From positions 1 through 41,852 of IMG/VR virus record IMGVR_UViG_3300032245_001176: a stretch of 41,852 bases of DNA. The stretch is one strand, 5' to 3'. Source of the stretch: a virus. The translations under genes were made by a program, and so were the position numbers. This document shows positions 32,134-38,423 of this stretch, piece by piece (position 1 is the stretch's first letter; every line of letters starts with the position of its first letter). A model generated the notes under the pieces. The model saw only the letters and a program-made list of their open reading frames with translations, was not told the origin of the DNA and made no database searches.

Positions 32134-32973
32134 TCAATCAACCAGGCCAGGGATCACCTCAGCCGGCTCCACTGGTGTGCCCCTCTTAGCGATCACCCGG
32201 CGGGCATCCGCAGGGGTGGGCGCCGGCGCTGGCTTGGTGTTGGGGGTGGTTCCGGGCCGCTGGGGGTGGCCGGGGGGGTCGATTGATCTCCTGCTGGGCA
32301 ATGGCGCGGCGCCGGTCTTCCTGCTGGCGGCTGGCAGGTCGTCAGCACCATCAGCAGGCACTGCATTACAGCGCTTCACCGTCTGCGCCGAAATACCCTG
32401 TTTGGCGATGTTGGCTAGCACCTCAGGCGGTGCATCGCTCAGGTCACTGGTGCTGCCCTGGCTGAACTCACGCACAAACGCAGCGATCCCGGCATTGGTC
32501 AGACCGGAGCGGCGGCAGGCGGCATCGGCCTGGGCCAGCAAATCCTCAGATGAGGCAGCAGGGGGTGCCGGTGCCGCAGGTGTGGCAGCAGGCAACGGCG
32601 TCACCTTGTACGGCGACCGCTTTTGCCTGGTCACGGTCAGCGCAATTGACAGCGGGCCATCCAGGTGCGAAAGATGAGAGACCCTGATCCCGCCTACTGC
32701 AATGCCGCCGTAGATCACGCTGGGATCACGAAACAGCGTCACCCGCCGGCCCACGTACTGCAAGGCATCAGCGCCCCAGGCAGCGACCAGCACCCTCCTC
32801 ATGGACTTGCACGGATACCATGGCTTCCCGCCGTCACCCTCAAACGAAACGGCAACAGGTTGCTCAGCGTTGCCGGCCGTGACCTTCGTGATCGTGATCG
32901 TGATCGCGCCGGCGATCAGGTCGTCTGTGTTGAGCTGTGAGGATTTCGCCTCCAGAGTGGATGTGATGTCCAT
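32134..32973 (-). CDS. Conserved phage protein partnered with YqaJ exonuclease
   Basis: A 279-aa protein. The N-terminal 130 residues form a recognisable conserved block (DDLIAGAITITITKV, FEGDGGKPWYPCKSMRRVL, WGADALQYVGRRVTLFRDP, GGIAVGGIRVSHLSH) that often sits next to phage exonucleases. The C-terminal half is a Pro/Ala-rich linker with a helical patch. It could be a recombination or replication accessory such as an annealing protein, but that is inferred from its place directly after the exonuclease in a TAATG overlap. Confidence 0.7.
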   Translation of the reverse strand: MDITSTLEAKSSQLNTDDLIAGAITITITKVTAGNAEQPVAVSFEGDGGKPWYPCKSMRRVLVAAWGADALQYVGRRVTLFRDPSVIYGGIAVGGIRVSHLSHLDGPLSIALTVTRQKRSPYKVTPLPAATPAAPAPPAASSEDLLAQADAACRRSGLTNAGIAAFVREFSQGSTSDLSDAPPEVLANIAKQGISAQTVKRCNAVPADGADDLPAASRKTGAAPLPSRRSIDPPGHPQRPGTTPNTKPAPAPTPADARRVIAKRGTPVEPAEVIPGLVD

Positions 32974-33650
32974 TAAAAAATGATCTCCTGCTCAGGTTGG
33001 ATAGGTTCGGTGGCCGGGAATTTGGCGGCGATCGTGGTGTAAAGCTTCATCAACCGCTGCAGCTCAACCTCAGCGGCCTGTGCCGCGACGATCAGTTTTG
33101 CAATCAAAAGCTTGTCACGCTGGCAGCGGTGGACGAACAGCGGCAGGCCGGGGGCGTAACTGATGTAGTCACACCAGGCGCGGCCAGTGACAGCCAGACC
33201 GGTCTGCACCTGCGGCACGTACTCAGATGGCACCTCACCACTGAACAGCGATCGGAGGTGGTTCTTCTGCCGGGGGCTCTTGATCTCAATCAGGCCGTCA
33301 TCACCCACTAGCCCGTCGGGGCTGTAGCCGATCACGGTGCCGTCGAAATCAGTGGTGACGAATCCGCACTCCTGCACCGGCGCTCGGTACTCGGCATAGA
33401 TGTCACGGGCAAACGGTTCCAGCAGGTGACCGCGGGCCATGTCGTCGCCGTAGAAACTGGGCTCGCTCTCACCGGTAATCCGCTCGGCCAGCAGCTGCAG
33501 CAACTGGGCGCGGCTGGTGTCGTTGTTGGCAGGTTTGCCGCTGCCGGTGAGCAGTTTGCTGATCGTGCTGGCCGTGACCACGCCACGCCTGAGAGCGTGC
33601 CAGTCGTCGCTCCCCTGCTCGATGTCGTGGTAATAGGTCGGGTTCGCCAT
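32973..33650 (-). CDS. YqaJ-type (lambda exonuclease-like) recombinase nuclease
   Basis: A 225-aa PD-(D/E)XK nuclease. The signature is GHLLEPFAR (E78), GYSPDGLVGD (D112) and LIEIKSP (E122, K124). The N-terminal QGSDDWHALRRGVVTASTIS is the typical YqaJ start. Such enzymes digest one strand of dsDNA ends 5' to 3' to make ssDNA for annealing-based recombination. It works naturally with the SSB and the 32134-32973 partner, and with RusA for resolution. Confidence 0.92.
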   Translation of the reverse strand: MANPTYYHDIEQGSDDWHALRRGVVTASTISKLLTGSGKPANNDTSRAQLLQLLAERITGESEPSFYGDDMARGHLLEPFARDIYAEYRAPVQECGFVTTDFDGTVIGYSPDGLVGDDGLIEIKSPRQKNHLRSLFSGEVPSEYVPQVQTGLAVTGRAWCDYISYAPGLPLFVHRCQRDKLLIAKLIVAAQAAEVELQRLMKLYTTIAAKFPATEPIQPEQEIIF

Positions 33651-33721
33651 GGTTTAAGTGAAAGTGCATTTAAGAGCCGTCGGGCCCCAGGCTGGGTGCC
33701 TGTGGTATTTGGCAGGGTTCA

Positions 33722-33916
33722 TCAGTTCAACGCCTCCAACCCACAGGCAGATCGAACCAGATGATGCACCGCCCCTGAGGCGCTGAGCCCGTGGGCCCGC
33801 ATGGTTGCCTGCACAGCGGTCCAGGCGTCCAGGTGCAGGCTCACGGCAACGATCTGCCGGGGGCCGCAGTAACGCCGGTAGGGGTGGGGTTTTGAGTCGG
33901 GAGGCTGTCTATTCAT
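33722..33916 (-). CDS. Small RHH-like protein
   Basis: A 64-aa protein. RQIVAVSLHLDAWTAVQATM followed by GLSASGAVHHLVRSACGL fits a ribbon-helix-helix DNA-binding pattern, with a basic N-terminus (SKPHPYRRYCGPR). The start ATG 33916 overlaps the stop of the Gly-X repeat gene as ATGA. It may regulate the recombination operon. A 71-bp gap without features separates it from the exonuclease. Confidence 0.6.
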   Translation of the reverse strand: MNRQPPDSKPHPYRRYCGPRQIVAVSLHLDAWTAVQATMRAHGLSASGAVHHLVRSACGLEALN

Positions 33917-34062
33917 TGACTATTCGCCCCGGACCCGTCCCCGTCCCCGGACCCGGACCCGGACCCGGACCCGTCCCCGTACCCGGACCCGTACCCGTAC
34001 CCGGACCCGGACCCGGACCCGTACCCGTACCCGTACCCGGACGCAGATCTTGCAGTAGTCAT
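33913..34062 (-). CDS. Gly-X dipeptide repeat protein (49 aa)
   Basis: An ORF of 49 codons between two coupled genes. The ATG (34062-34060) overlaps the upstream TGA as ATGA, and its own TGA overlaps the downstream ATG as ATGA. After MTTARSAS the protein is 18 Gly-X dipeptides, with X = Tyr, Ser or Asp, and ends ANSQ. This resembles low-complexity Gly/Tyr/Ser sequences that phase-separate or stick to surfaces. The perfect coupling on both sides argues that it is translated. Confidence 0.65.
   Translation of the reverse strand: MTTARSASGYGYGYGSGSGSGYGYGSGYGDGSGSGSGSGDGDGSGANSQ
33925..34041. repeat. Hexanucleotide microsatellite (GGACCC/GTACCC/GTCCCC)
   Basis: About 19 tandem 6-bp units, variants of G-(G/T)-(A/C)-CCC on the + strand, forming the body of the Gly-X gene. 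Because the unit is two codons, changes in copy number keep the reading frame and the coupling to both neighbours. Confidence 0.95.
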
Positions 34063-34424
34063 TGCCACACCTTTTCCAAGCCTGGTGCCGGAATAATCTC
34101 GCACCAATTGCGCAAAACAATTTGATCAACTACAGAATCAATCTTGTTTTCTTTTGCTGTTTCCAGGCCGTGAACGGCCAAGCCAGATAGAGCAACGCCT
34201 GCTTTTGCGTGCCAGCGCCACAATCTGCGGCTTCTGGAAAGTGTAACCATGTCGCCGTCTACTCTTTCCAGAGTTCCACAATGAACGCCGGCTGCTTCGC
34301 AGCGGATGATGACAAACTTGCCAATATTTACATTGGCTTGAAGTGGAGCGTTGTCATTTGTCTGCATTGGGGCTTGCAAAAATTCCCGCAAAATTGAAAC
34401 AATGTCTTTGAGTGTGATTTCCAT
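34059..34424 (-). CDS. DUF6948-like phage protein
   Basis: A 121-aa protein, ATG 34424 (MEITLKDIVSILREFLQAPM). The segment GKFVIIRCEAAGVHCGTLE followed by SRRLWRWHAKAGVALSGLAVHG and CEIIPA matches a small conserved phage family (DUF6948, from memory) of unknown function. It is preceded by a CTCAGACTCCCAAC leader copy 19 bp upstream and lower-GC sequence. The stop overlaps the Gly-X gene start. Confidence 0.75.
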   Translation of the reverse strand: MEITLKDIVSILREFLQAPMQTNDNAPLQANVNIGKFVIIRCEAAGVHCGTLERVDGDMVTLSRSRRLWRWHAKAGVALSGLAVHGLETAKENKIDSVVDQIVLRNWCEIIPAPGLEKVWQ

Positions 34425-34442
34425 GTGGTAACAAAAGATGGA

Positions 34443-34456
34443 GTTGGGAGTCTGAG
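34443..34456 (-). promoter_or_regulatory. Leader element CTCAGACTCCCAAC
   Basis: On the minus strand, 18 bp before the ATG of the DUF6948-like gene and just after the stop of the upstream gene. Same orientation relative to the gene as the other copies. Confidence 0.5.
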
Positions 34457-34465
34457 CCTGACCTA

Positions 34466-34720
34466 TCAAGTCACCAGCTCCCGATGGGCGGCCCGGATTG
34501 CCAGGCCAAACTCGATGTCATGGCTGCATGTGCCGGCTGGGGGCGGCACGGAGGATGGCCGGTAGGAGTCCGGCTGACGCTGACCCAGGCGGGCCTTCAT
34601 ATCGGCCAGGATCGCCTCCAGTTCCTCCCAGCAGGAGGATTCGGGGTTGGCGTCAGCACGACAGCGGGCGTCGGCCATGGATTCAGACAACCACCTACAG
34701 CGGCGTTCAAGCAGGGTCAT
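34466..34720 (-). CDS. Small hypothetical protein
   Basis: An 84-aa protein starting at ATG 34720 (MTLLERRCRWLSESMADARC), in an ATGA overlap with the upstream membrane protein gene. The N-terminal half is helical and charged (CWEELEAILADMKARLGQR); the C-terminus is a short helix (FGLAIRAAHREL). No family was recognised. Confidence 0.6.
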   Translation of the reverse strand: MTLLERRCRWLSESMADARCRADANPESSCWEELEAILADMKARLGQRQPDSYRPSSVPPPAGTCSHDIEFGLAIRAAHRELVT

Positions 34721-34956
34721 GGCCCTACCCTCGCCACATTGGGGGCTGGGCACTGGGAGCGCCCGTGGTGGATACCAATATTGATCAGCGCCAGAGCCAA
34801 GAGCAGGTTGCAGATCAGCGAGCCGGCGAGCATGGTGCGGCGCTCCTGGCTAGTGGCTTCTGGTTGGTCAGCCTGGGACTCGTCCAGCATGTCTCGCAGG
34901 TCGTCGAGTCGGTCTAGGGCCAAATCAAGAACTCGCAACTTTCTGGCTTGGCTCAT
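34717..34956 (-). CDS. Small membrane protein with N-terminal coiled coil
   Basis: A 79-aa protein. The N-terminus is a heptad-like helix (KLRVLDLALDRLDDLRDMLD), then a polar linker, then one membrane helix (MLAGSLICNLLLALALINIG) near residues 43-62. It overlaps both neighbours by ATGA. Function unknown; membrane-linked superinfection exclusion is a possibility for an early phage gene of this type, with no direct evidence. Confidence 0.65.
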   Translation of the reverse strand: MSQARKLRVLDLALDRLDDLRDMLDESQADQPEATSQERRTMLAGSLICNLLLALALINIGIHHGRSQCPAPNVARVGP

Positions 34957-35285
34957 GCTGCCTCAAAGTCGAGAGGCTGACCACCGGCGCTTGCCTCAAT
35001 ACCTAGGAAGCCCAAGAGCAGTTGGCTCACATTGGGGCCGCAGGAGTCCAGTTCCGCGCCGCCGACATGGCGGAGCGTGACAGTGTAGGCAGAGCCGGGG
35101 TATGCGGGCCGAATGATCACGGCAAACTGTTCATCGTTTAGCAGATGCAGGACTTTGCCGAGGTCATTGGAGAACCCTTTGGAGATGACTCGTTGCTGCA
35201 CATTGACCAAAGCCTCTGTCAGAGCCTGATCAGAGGCGAAAACCAGTTCTGCCTGGTCTGATCGGACCAGCGGGGTCGTTGCCAT
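34953..35285 (-). CDS. Hypothetical early protein
   Basis: A 110-aa alpha/beta protein, first gene of the leftward recombination operon. A helical N-terminus (DQALTEALVNVQQRVI) is followed by strands (FAVIIRPAYPGSAYTVTLRH) and a helix (VSQLLLGFLGIEA). The 67-bp gap upstream contains a CTTAC-CACTTA-GTAAG inverted repeat (about 35311-35326), which could be an operator. No family was recognised. Confidence 0.6.
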   Translation of the reverse strand: MATTPLVRSDQAELVFASDQALTEALVNVQQRVISKGFSNDLGKVLHLLNDEQFAVIIRPAYPGSAYTVTLRHVGGAELDSCGPNVSQLLLGFLGIEASAGGQPLDFEAA

Positions 35286-35352
35286 GGGGGTGAATGACGG
35301 GACCCCGCAAACTTACCACTTAGTAAGCCTGAACCGCAAGGGGGCCAGCGCC

Positions 35353-35964
35353 TCAGGCTTCCAACCAACTGTCAACCCATGCCTGAACCCACCACCCGCC
35401 CTTGATCGGATCCCACAGCGGCAGCAAATCGGCAGTTGTGAAATCCATCAGCAACCCCGACTCCACGGCCTCGCGATGCTGCGCCGGCACACCCCGTAGA
35501 AAATCCTGGCAGGCCTTCATGGGGCTCAATTTTCTGGCCCTGCCGGCGCCGTAGATGGCCTGGCGCCAGGAGTCGCTCAGCTCGCTGGCGTGGTCGTCGG
35601 TCAGGTCTGGTGCCGGGGTTGTGGGGACCGGGGCCAGGTGCGCCGGAACACCCAGCAGCCCTGAATGGCACTCCCAGAACTGAGCCGGTCCCCACGGTTT
35701 CCCCTGCTCGTCAACGATTGACCGGGATCCCTGCAGCTCATCTTTGATCTTCCGGCTTCGGACGCCATGAAAATCAGCATGATGGACCCGATGGTTTACC
35801 TCTGCAAGTCTGATGAATGTTCCCGACCTTGGGTTTTTGACGTGGCCATTTTCTAATTCACTTAGGCCAGAATGGGGGGCAGATTCAAAGTCGCCGGCCT
35901 CTTGGGCCCATTGCGCTGCAGTGTATTGGGTCCATCCGTTGAGTGTGCGCCAGCGCCGGAGCAT
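35353..35964 (-). CDS. XRE-like HTH protein, candidate lysogeny repressor
   Basis: A 203-aa protein with an N-terminal helix-turn-helix of XRE type: LRRWRTLNGWTQYTAAQWAQ, then HSGLSELENGHVKNPRSGTFI RLAEVN (about residues 30-57). The C-terminal part has no S24 peptidase motif and is Trp-rich (PIKGGWWVQAWVDSWL). The first ATG (35964) leaves almost nothing before helix 1. The same frame is open 20 codons further up (…TKEQQEAAAIEFGA), with no AUG/GUG/UUG before a stop, so initiation may be unusual. It faces the promoter region before the integrase. Confidence 0.7.
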   Translation of the reverse strand: MLRRWRTLNGWTQYTAAQWAQEAGDFESAPHSGLSELENGHVKNPRSGTFIRLAEVNHRVHHADFHGVRSRKIKDELQGSRSIVDEQGKPWGPAQFWECHSGLLGVPAHLAPVPTTPAPDLTDDHASELSDSWRQAIYGAGRARKLSPMKACQDFLRGVPAQHREAVESGLLMDFTTADLLPLWDPIKGGWWVQAWVDSWLEA

Positions 35965-36033
35965 CGCGCCAAATTCAATGGCGGCAGCTTCTTGCTGTTC
36001 TTTCGTTATTTTGTAAATGCTGGTCAGGACTTA

Positions 36034-36045
36034 GGGGGGGGGGGG
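36034..36045. repeat. Homopolymer G12 tract upstream of the repressor
   Basis: Twelve consecutive G (C on the repressor strand) lie between an ATG at 36060-36058 and the open frame leading into the repressor. In the current length the ATG frame reads MTNQPPPP and stops at TAA. A tract of this length is prone to slippage in replication and in sequencing. Confidence 0.85.
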
Positions 36046-36073
36046 CTGGTTGGTCATGCGCACAGCTTAGGGC

Positions 36074-36102
36074 TTGACATGCTGAGCCACTAATAGTAAA
36101 AC
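36074..36102 (+). promoter_or_regulatory. Sigma-70-type promoter in the lysogeny control region
   Basis: TTGACA (36074-36079), 17-bp spacer, TAAAAC (36097-36102), reading rightward. Overlapping on the other strand is a weaker candidate, TCTGAA (36121-36116), 17 bp, TACTAT (36098-36093), toward the repressor. An inverted repeat TCAGA-CT-TCTGA (36117-36128) sits in the overlap and could be an operator. Confidence 0.55.
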
Positions 36103-36108
36103 GAAAAC

Positions 36109-36311
36109 CGAATTGTTCAGACTTCTGACTAATTAAACAGTAACGCTTGGCCTACGACGGTGGGGTTGTTCCCGTACCTGCTCATGCCCGCCTCTACCGG
36201 GGGCTGGCAGACGATCTGGGGTCACACGCCCCGGCGCTGGCCGGCGCTGCTACTGAGGCAGAGCTGGCCGCCGGCCCGTGCAATCTCCACCCCCTCCCCT
36301 GGGGGTTTTTT
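36109..36311 (+). ncRNA. Candidate small RNA (about 200 nt)
   Basis: The interval from the promoter at 36074-36102 to the terminator at 36290-36311 contains no AUG-started gene with good coding pattern, and is GC-rich and highly foldable (for example CCGGCGCTGGCCGGCGC). A TTG-started frame from 36147 (AYDGGVVPVPAHARLYRGLA) is open but runs through the terminator, so a protein-coding alternative cannot be excluded. An RNA controlling the lysogeny genes is an inference. Confidence 0.3.
36290..36311 (+). terminator. Rho-independent terminator
   Basis: CCCCC (36290-36294), loop TCCCCT, GGGGG (36301-36305), followed by six T. It resembles the 39674-39697 terminator: both are followed by ATGCCAAC and then a CTCAGACTC element. 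Confidence 0.7.
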
Positions 36312-36329
36312 CATGCCAACTACTTGTGG

Positions 36330-36338
36330 CTCAGACTC
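36330..36338 (+). promoter_or_regulatory. Leader element CTCAGACTC without obvious gene
   Basis: A copy of the recurrent element 18 bp after a terminator T-run. The following ATG (36349) opens a frame antisense to the integrase 3' end that is not convincing. This copy may be a relic of a lost gene or part of a repeated regulatory module. Confidence 0.45.
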
Positions 36339-36378
36339 CTGACCCGCTATGGTCCGGCGCATGGACGCACGCACAGCC

Positions 36379-37665
36379 CTACGTCGGATCGTCGCCCGGG
36401 CAATCTCTCAGCCGGATTTCGACCCGGTTGGGATTGCCGGTATAGGTGATCTCCGCCACCAGCTCCAGGACGACTGCGCGCAGCTCCGCAACGGTGGCAC
36501 CCTCCAGGGTTCCAGGTCTGAGCAGCACATCCCGGAAACCTGCCCAGTCCGCTGATTGCGGCGCTGGCGGTGGCGCTAGGAGATCCATCCTGAGGGCCTC
36601 GATCGATCCCTCCAGGCCAGGGACGCCCTGCTGCTGCAACTGCTCCAATTGGTCAAGCTGCGCCCGTTTGGCGATGCGCTCCGGTGGCTCGGTAGTCTGA
36701 ACCGTGGCCGCTGCGATCTGGCCCATCCGGCAGGCAGCGGTTCGCAGGGCATCGATTACCTGCTCCTGAATTTTCCATTCGGCCAGGCCCCGGCCCCAAA
36801 ACTGGCACTGGGCGCCGGTGCATTTAATCCGGGCTTTGCCGTAGGCCATCGTGTAGTGCATTCGCCTTCCGCACCCCACGCATTGAATCAGGCTGGAAAA
36901 AACCCGCATTTTCGACGGTGCCCTGGTCTGGTAAACCCGGCGGGATTCCTGCTGCTGGCGCGCCCGTTGCCACTCCTCCCAGCTGATCAAGGCCTCAACC
37001 TTGCCGGGCTCCCCTCGAACCACGCCCCGCAAGATCGGATTGTCCAGCCAACGATTCAGGCCTCTCTGAGACCAGTCCAGCCTATGGAGCCGCCTGGCGC
37101 CTGAGCAGTTGAACTCCATCGCCGCCAGCGTGTCCCACAATTGCCGCGCCAGGGGGAATGTCTCGGGGTCAGGCTGGACCTGCGAGCCGTCGTATCTATA
37201 GCCGTATGGCACTCGGCCGCAGGCGTAATGGCCCTGGGCCCTGCGACCGGCTAGGCCAGCCTTGGTGCGACGGCTTTTGATGTCTGAGTCGATCTCATTG
37301 CAGAGGCTCACGACCCCGGTAATCAATTTCGACGATGGGTCCTCCATGTCAACCGGCGTGCCATCCAGCAGGACCACATCCACCCTCAGGCGGGCGCACA
37401 TCCTGAACAGCTGCACATCTTCGCCGCGGCGGCTCAGCCGAGACTGAGACGCGACGTAAAGCCGCCGGACCTGGCCGCTGGCAACGAGCCCCAACAGTCG
37501 CTCCCATTCCGGCCGGGGCTGTCCTTTGTAAGCGCTGGCACGCTCAACAATGATTACGTCGCAGCCAAGGGCCTTGAGGTCGATCACCTGCTGATCGATC
37601 GACGTGTCCTGATCGGCCCCTTTCGTGCTGACCCGTGCGTGACCAACCACCAAACTCCCGGCCAT
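36379..37665 (-). CDS. int: Large serine recombinase (integrase)
   Basis: A 428-aa integrase. The resolvase domain has HARVSTKGADQDTSIDQQ with the catalytic S13 (usually YxRVS), plus LYVASQSRLSRRGEDVQLF and the IDSDIKSRRTKAGLAGRRAQG hinge. A recombinase DNA-binding domain follows (about 160-260). The zinc ribbon has CVGCGRRMHY ... CTGAQC. The end has a coiled-coil-like stretch (AQLDQLEQLQQQG). It is shorter than many large serine integrases. The related pattern is seen in cyanobacterial element-excision recombinases (XisF type). It would integrate at attP, most likely just upstream of its start. Confidence 0.92.
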   Translation of the reverse strand: MAGSLVVGHARVSTKGADQDTSIDQQVIDLKALGCDVIIVERASAYKGQPRPEWERLLGLVASGQVRRLYVASQSRLSRRGEDVQLFRMCARLRVDVVLLDGTPVDMEDPSSKLITGVVSLCNEIDSDIKSRRTKAGLAGRRAQGHYACGRVPYGYRYDGSQVQPDPETFPLARQLWDTLAAMEFNCSGARRLHRLDWSQRGLNRWLDNPILRGVVRGEPGKVEALISWEEWQRARQQQESRRVYQTRAPSKMRVFSSLIQCVGCGRRMHYTMAYGKARIKCTGAQCQFWGRGLAEWKIQEQVIDALRTAACRMGQIAAATVQTTEPPERIAKRAQLDQLEQLQQQGVPGLEGSIEALRMDLLAPPPAPQSADWAGFRDVLLRPGTLEGATVAELRAVVLELVAEITYTGNPNRVEIRLRDCPGDDPT

Positions 37666-37692
37666 GGGTCCGTTTCTGATTGCAACAGACCC

Positions 37693-37738
37693 TAGCGTTT
37701 AAGGCGACTACTCGAAGGAGAGGGGTTGCTAAACGCTA
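37693..37738. other. Candidate phage attachment site (attP)
   Basis: TAGCGTTTA (37693-37701) and TAAACGCTA (37730-37738) form a perfect 9-bp inverted repeat over a 46-bp interval, 28 bp upstream of the integrase start. Serine integrase attP sites are imperfectly symmetrical, about 50 bp long and usually next to the gene. The central dinucleotide would be at 37715-37716. A promoter/operator role is the alternative; TATGAT at 37737-37742 is a good -10 box. Confidence 0.5.
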
Positions 37739-37943
37739 TGATTTCGGGGTCGGAGCGATCCGGCCCTCGGCCCTGAGATGCGAGCAGAGGCCATCCCCCA
37801 GGAGATGCAATGCCTGGCTCTCTCCGCCCTGGGACAAGTTCAGCGGCCGTGACAGTGGGGGACCGTTACACCCCCACACCCATTCCCAGCCGACCGGAGA
37901 GGCCCTGAGAGGCCCCGGTTGGCACCAACACCAACAACGAAAC
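37739..37943. other. Leader region between attP candidate and membrane protein gene
   Basis: About 205 bp without a gene. It contains a GTGGGGG-ACCGTTACA-CCCCCAC hairpin (37855-37877) and a short direct repeat GAGAGGCCC (about 37889 and 37900), and ends in an A/C-rich leader (CACCAACACCAACAACGAAAC) before the ATG. No Shine-Dalgarno site is seen. Confidence 0.6.
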
Positions 37944-38321
37944 ATGAACGCCATCATCAAAGGGGCCCTCCAATCCGACTGGAGCCCCATCATTGAAGCC
38001 ACCGTCCGCGCCCTGGTCCACCTGATCGCCGTAGTGATTGTCCTGGCCCAGTGGGCACAATTCACCTGGCGCCGGCCATGGGCGGGCCTCCTAGCGGTGA
38101 TCAGCTCCCCTCGATCCGCTGGGAACTCCCCTCGATCCGCTGTCAGCTCCCCTCGATCCGCTGGGAACTCCCCTCGATCCAAGCCCATGGCGCCCCTGCT
38201 GCTGATGCCTGCAGCCCCGGTCCTGCTGCTGGCCGCCGCTCCTGAGCCAGTCCCCTCCTCAGCGCCACCGACCCGCAAGCGAGGGCGAAGAGCAACTCGT
38301 CAACCAAAAGCGGTGGCTTGA
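37944..38321 (+). CDS. Membrane protein with tandem SPRSAxN repeats
   Basis: A 125-aa protein, ATG 37944 (MNAIIKGALQSDWSPIIEAT). One membrane helix (LVHLIAVVIVLAQWAQFTW, about 29-47) is followed by 3.6 copies of a heptapeptide SPRSAGN/SPRSAVS, a Pro/Leu/Ala-rich stretch that may be a second hydrophobic segment, and a very basic C-terminus (RKRGRRATRQPK). Other frames across the repeat are also open, so coding strand choice relies on the TM segment and basic tail. Function unknown. Confidence 0.5.
   Translation: MNAIIKGALQSDWSPIIEATVRALVHLIAVVIVLAQWAQFTWRRPWAGLLAVISSPRSAGNSPRSAVSSPRSAGNSPRSKPMAPLLLMPAAPVLLLAAAPEPVPSSAPPTRKRGRRATRQPKAVA
38105..38180 (+). repeat. 21-bp tandem repeat (3.6 copies)
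   Basis: Units at 38105, 38126, 38147 and a partial at 38168 share CTCCCCTCGATCCGCTG; the last four bases alternate GGAA / TCAG. The 21-bp unit is seven codons, so copy-number change keeps frame. Confidence 0.9.
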
Positions 38322-38423
38322 TTGCGACAATTTGTGTACTGTCCCGCACTGACCCCACTGACCGTAACGTTAAGCGCTACTATATGGAGACAGGGGACAA
38401 GAGCCCCGCCACCACCGCCAGCC

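Noticed and set aside
33920-34129. Minus-strand ORF with Arg-Val repeats over the microsatellite
   Set aside because: Another frame of the same 6-bp array. The Gly-X frame is the one coupled at both ends by ATGA.
36349-36555. Plus-strand ORF after the 36330 leader element
   Set aside because: It is antisense to the conserved integrase C-terminus and lacks convincing protein pattern; probably a shadow.
37736-38278. Long minus-strand ORF with EFPADRGEL repeats opposite the membrane protein
   Set aside because: It is the mirror of the 21-bp repeat; it lacks a membrane or fold pattern and crosses the leader hairpin. The plus-strand ORF has a TM helix and basic tail.
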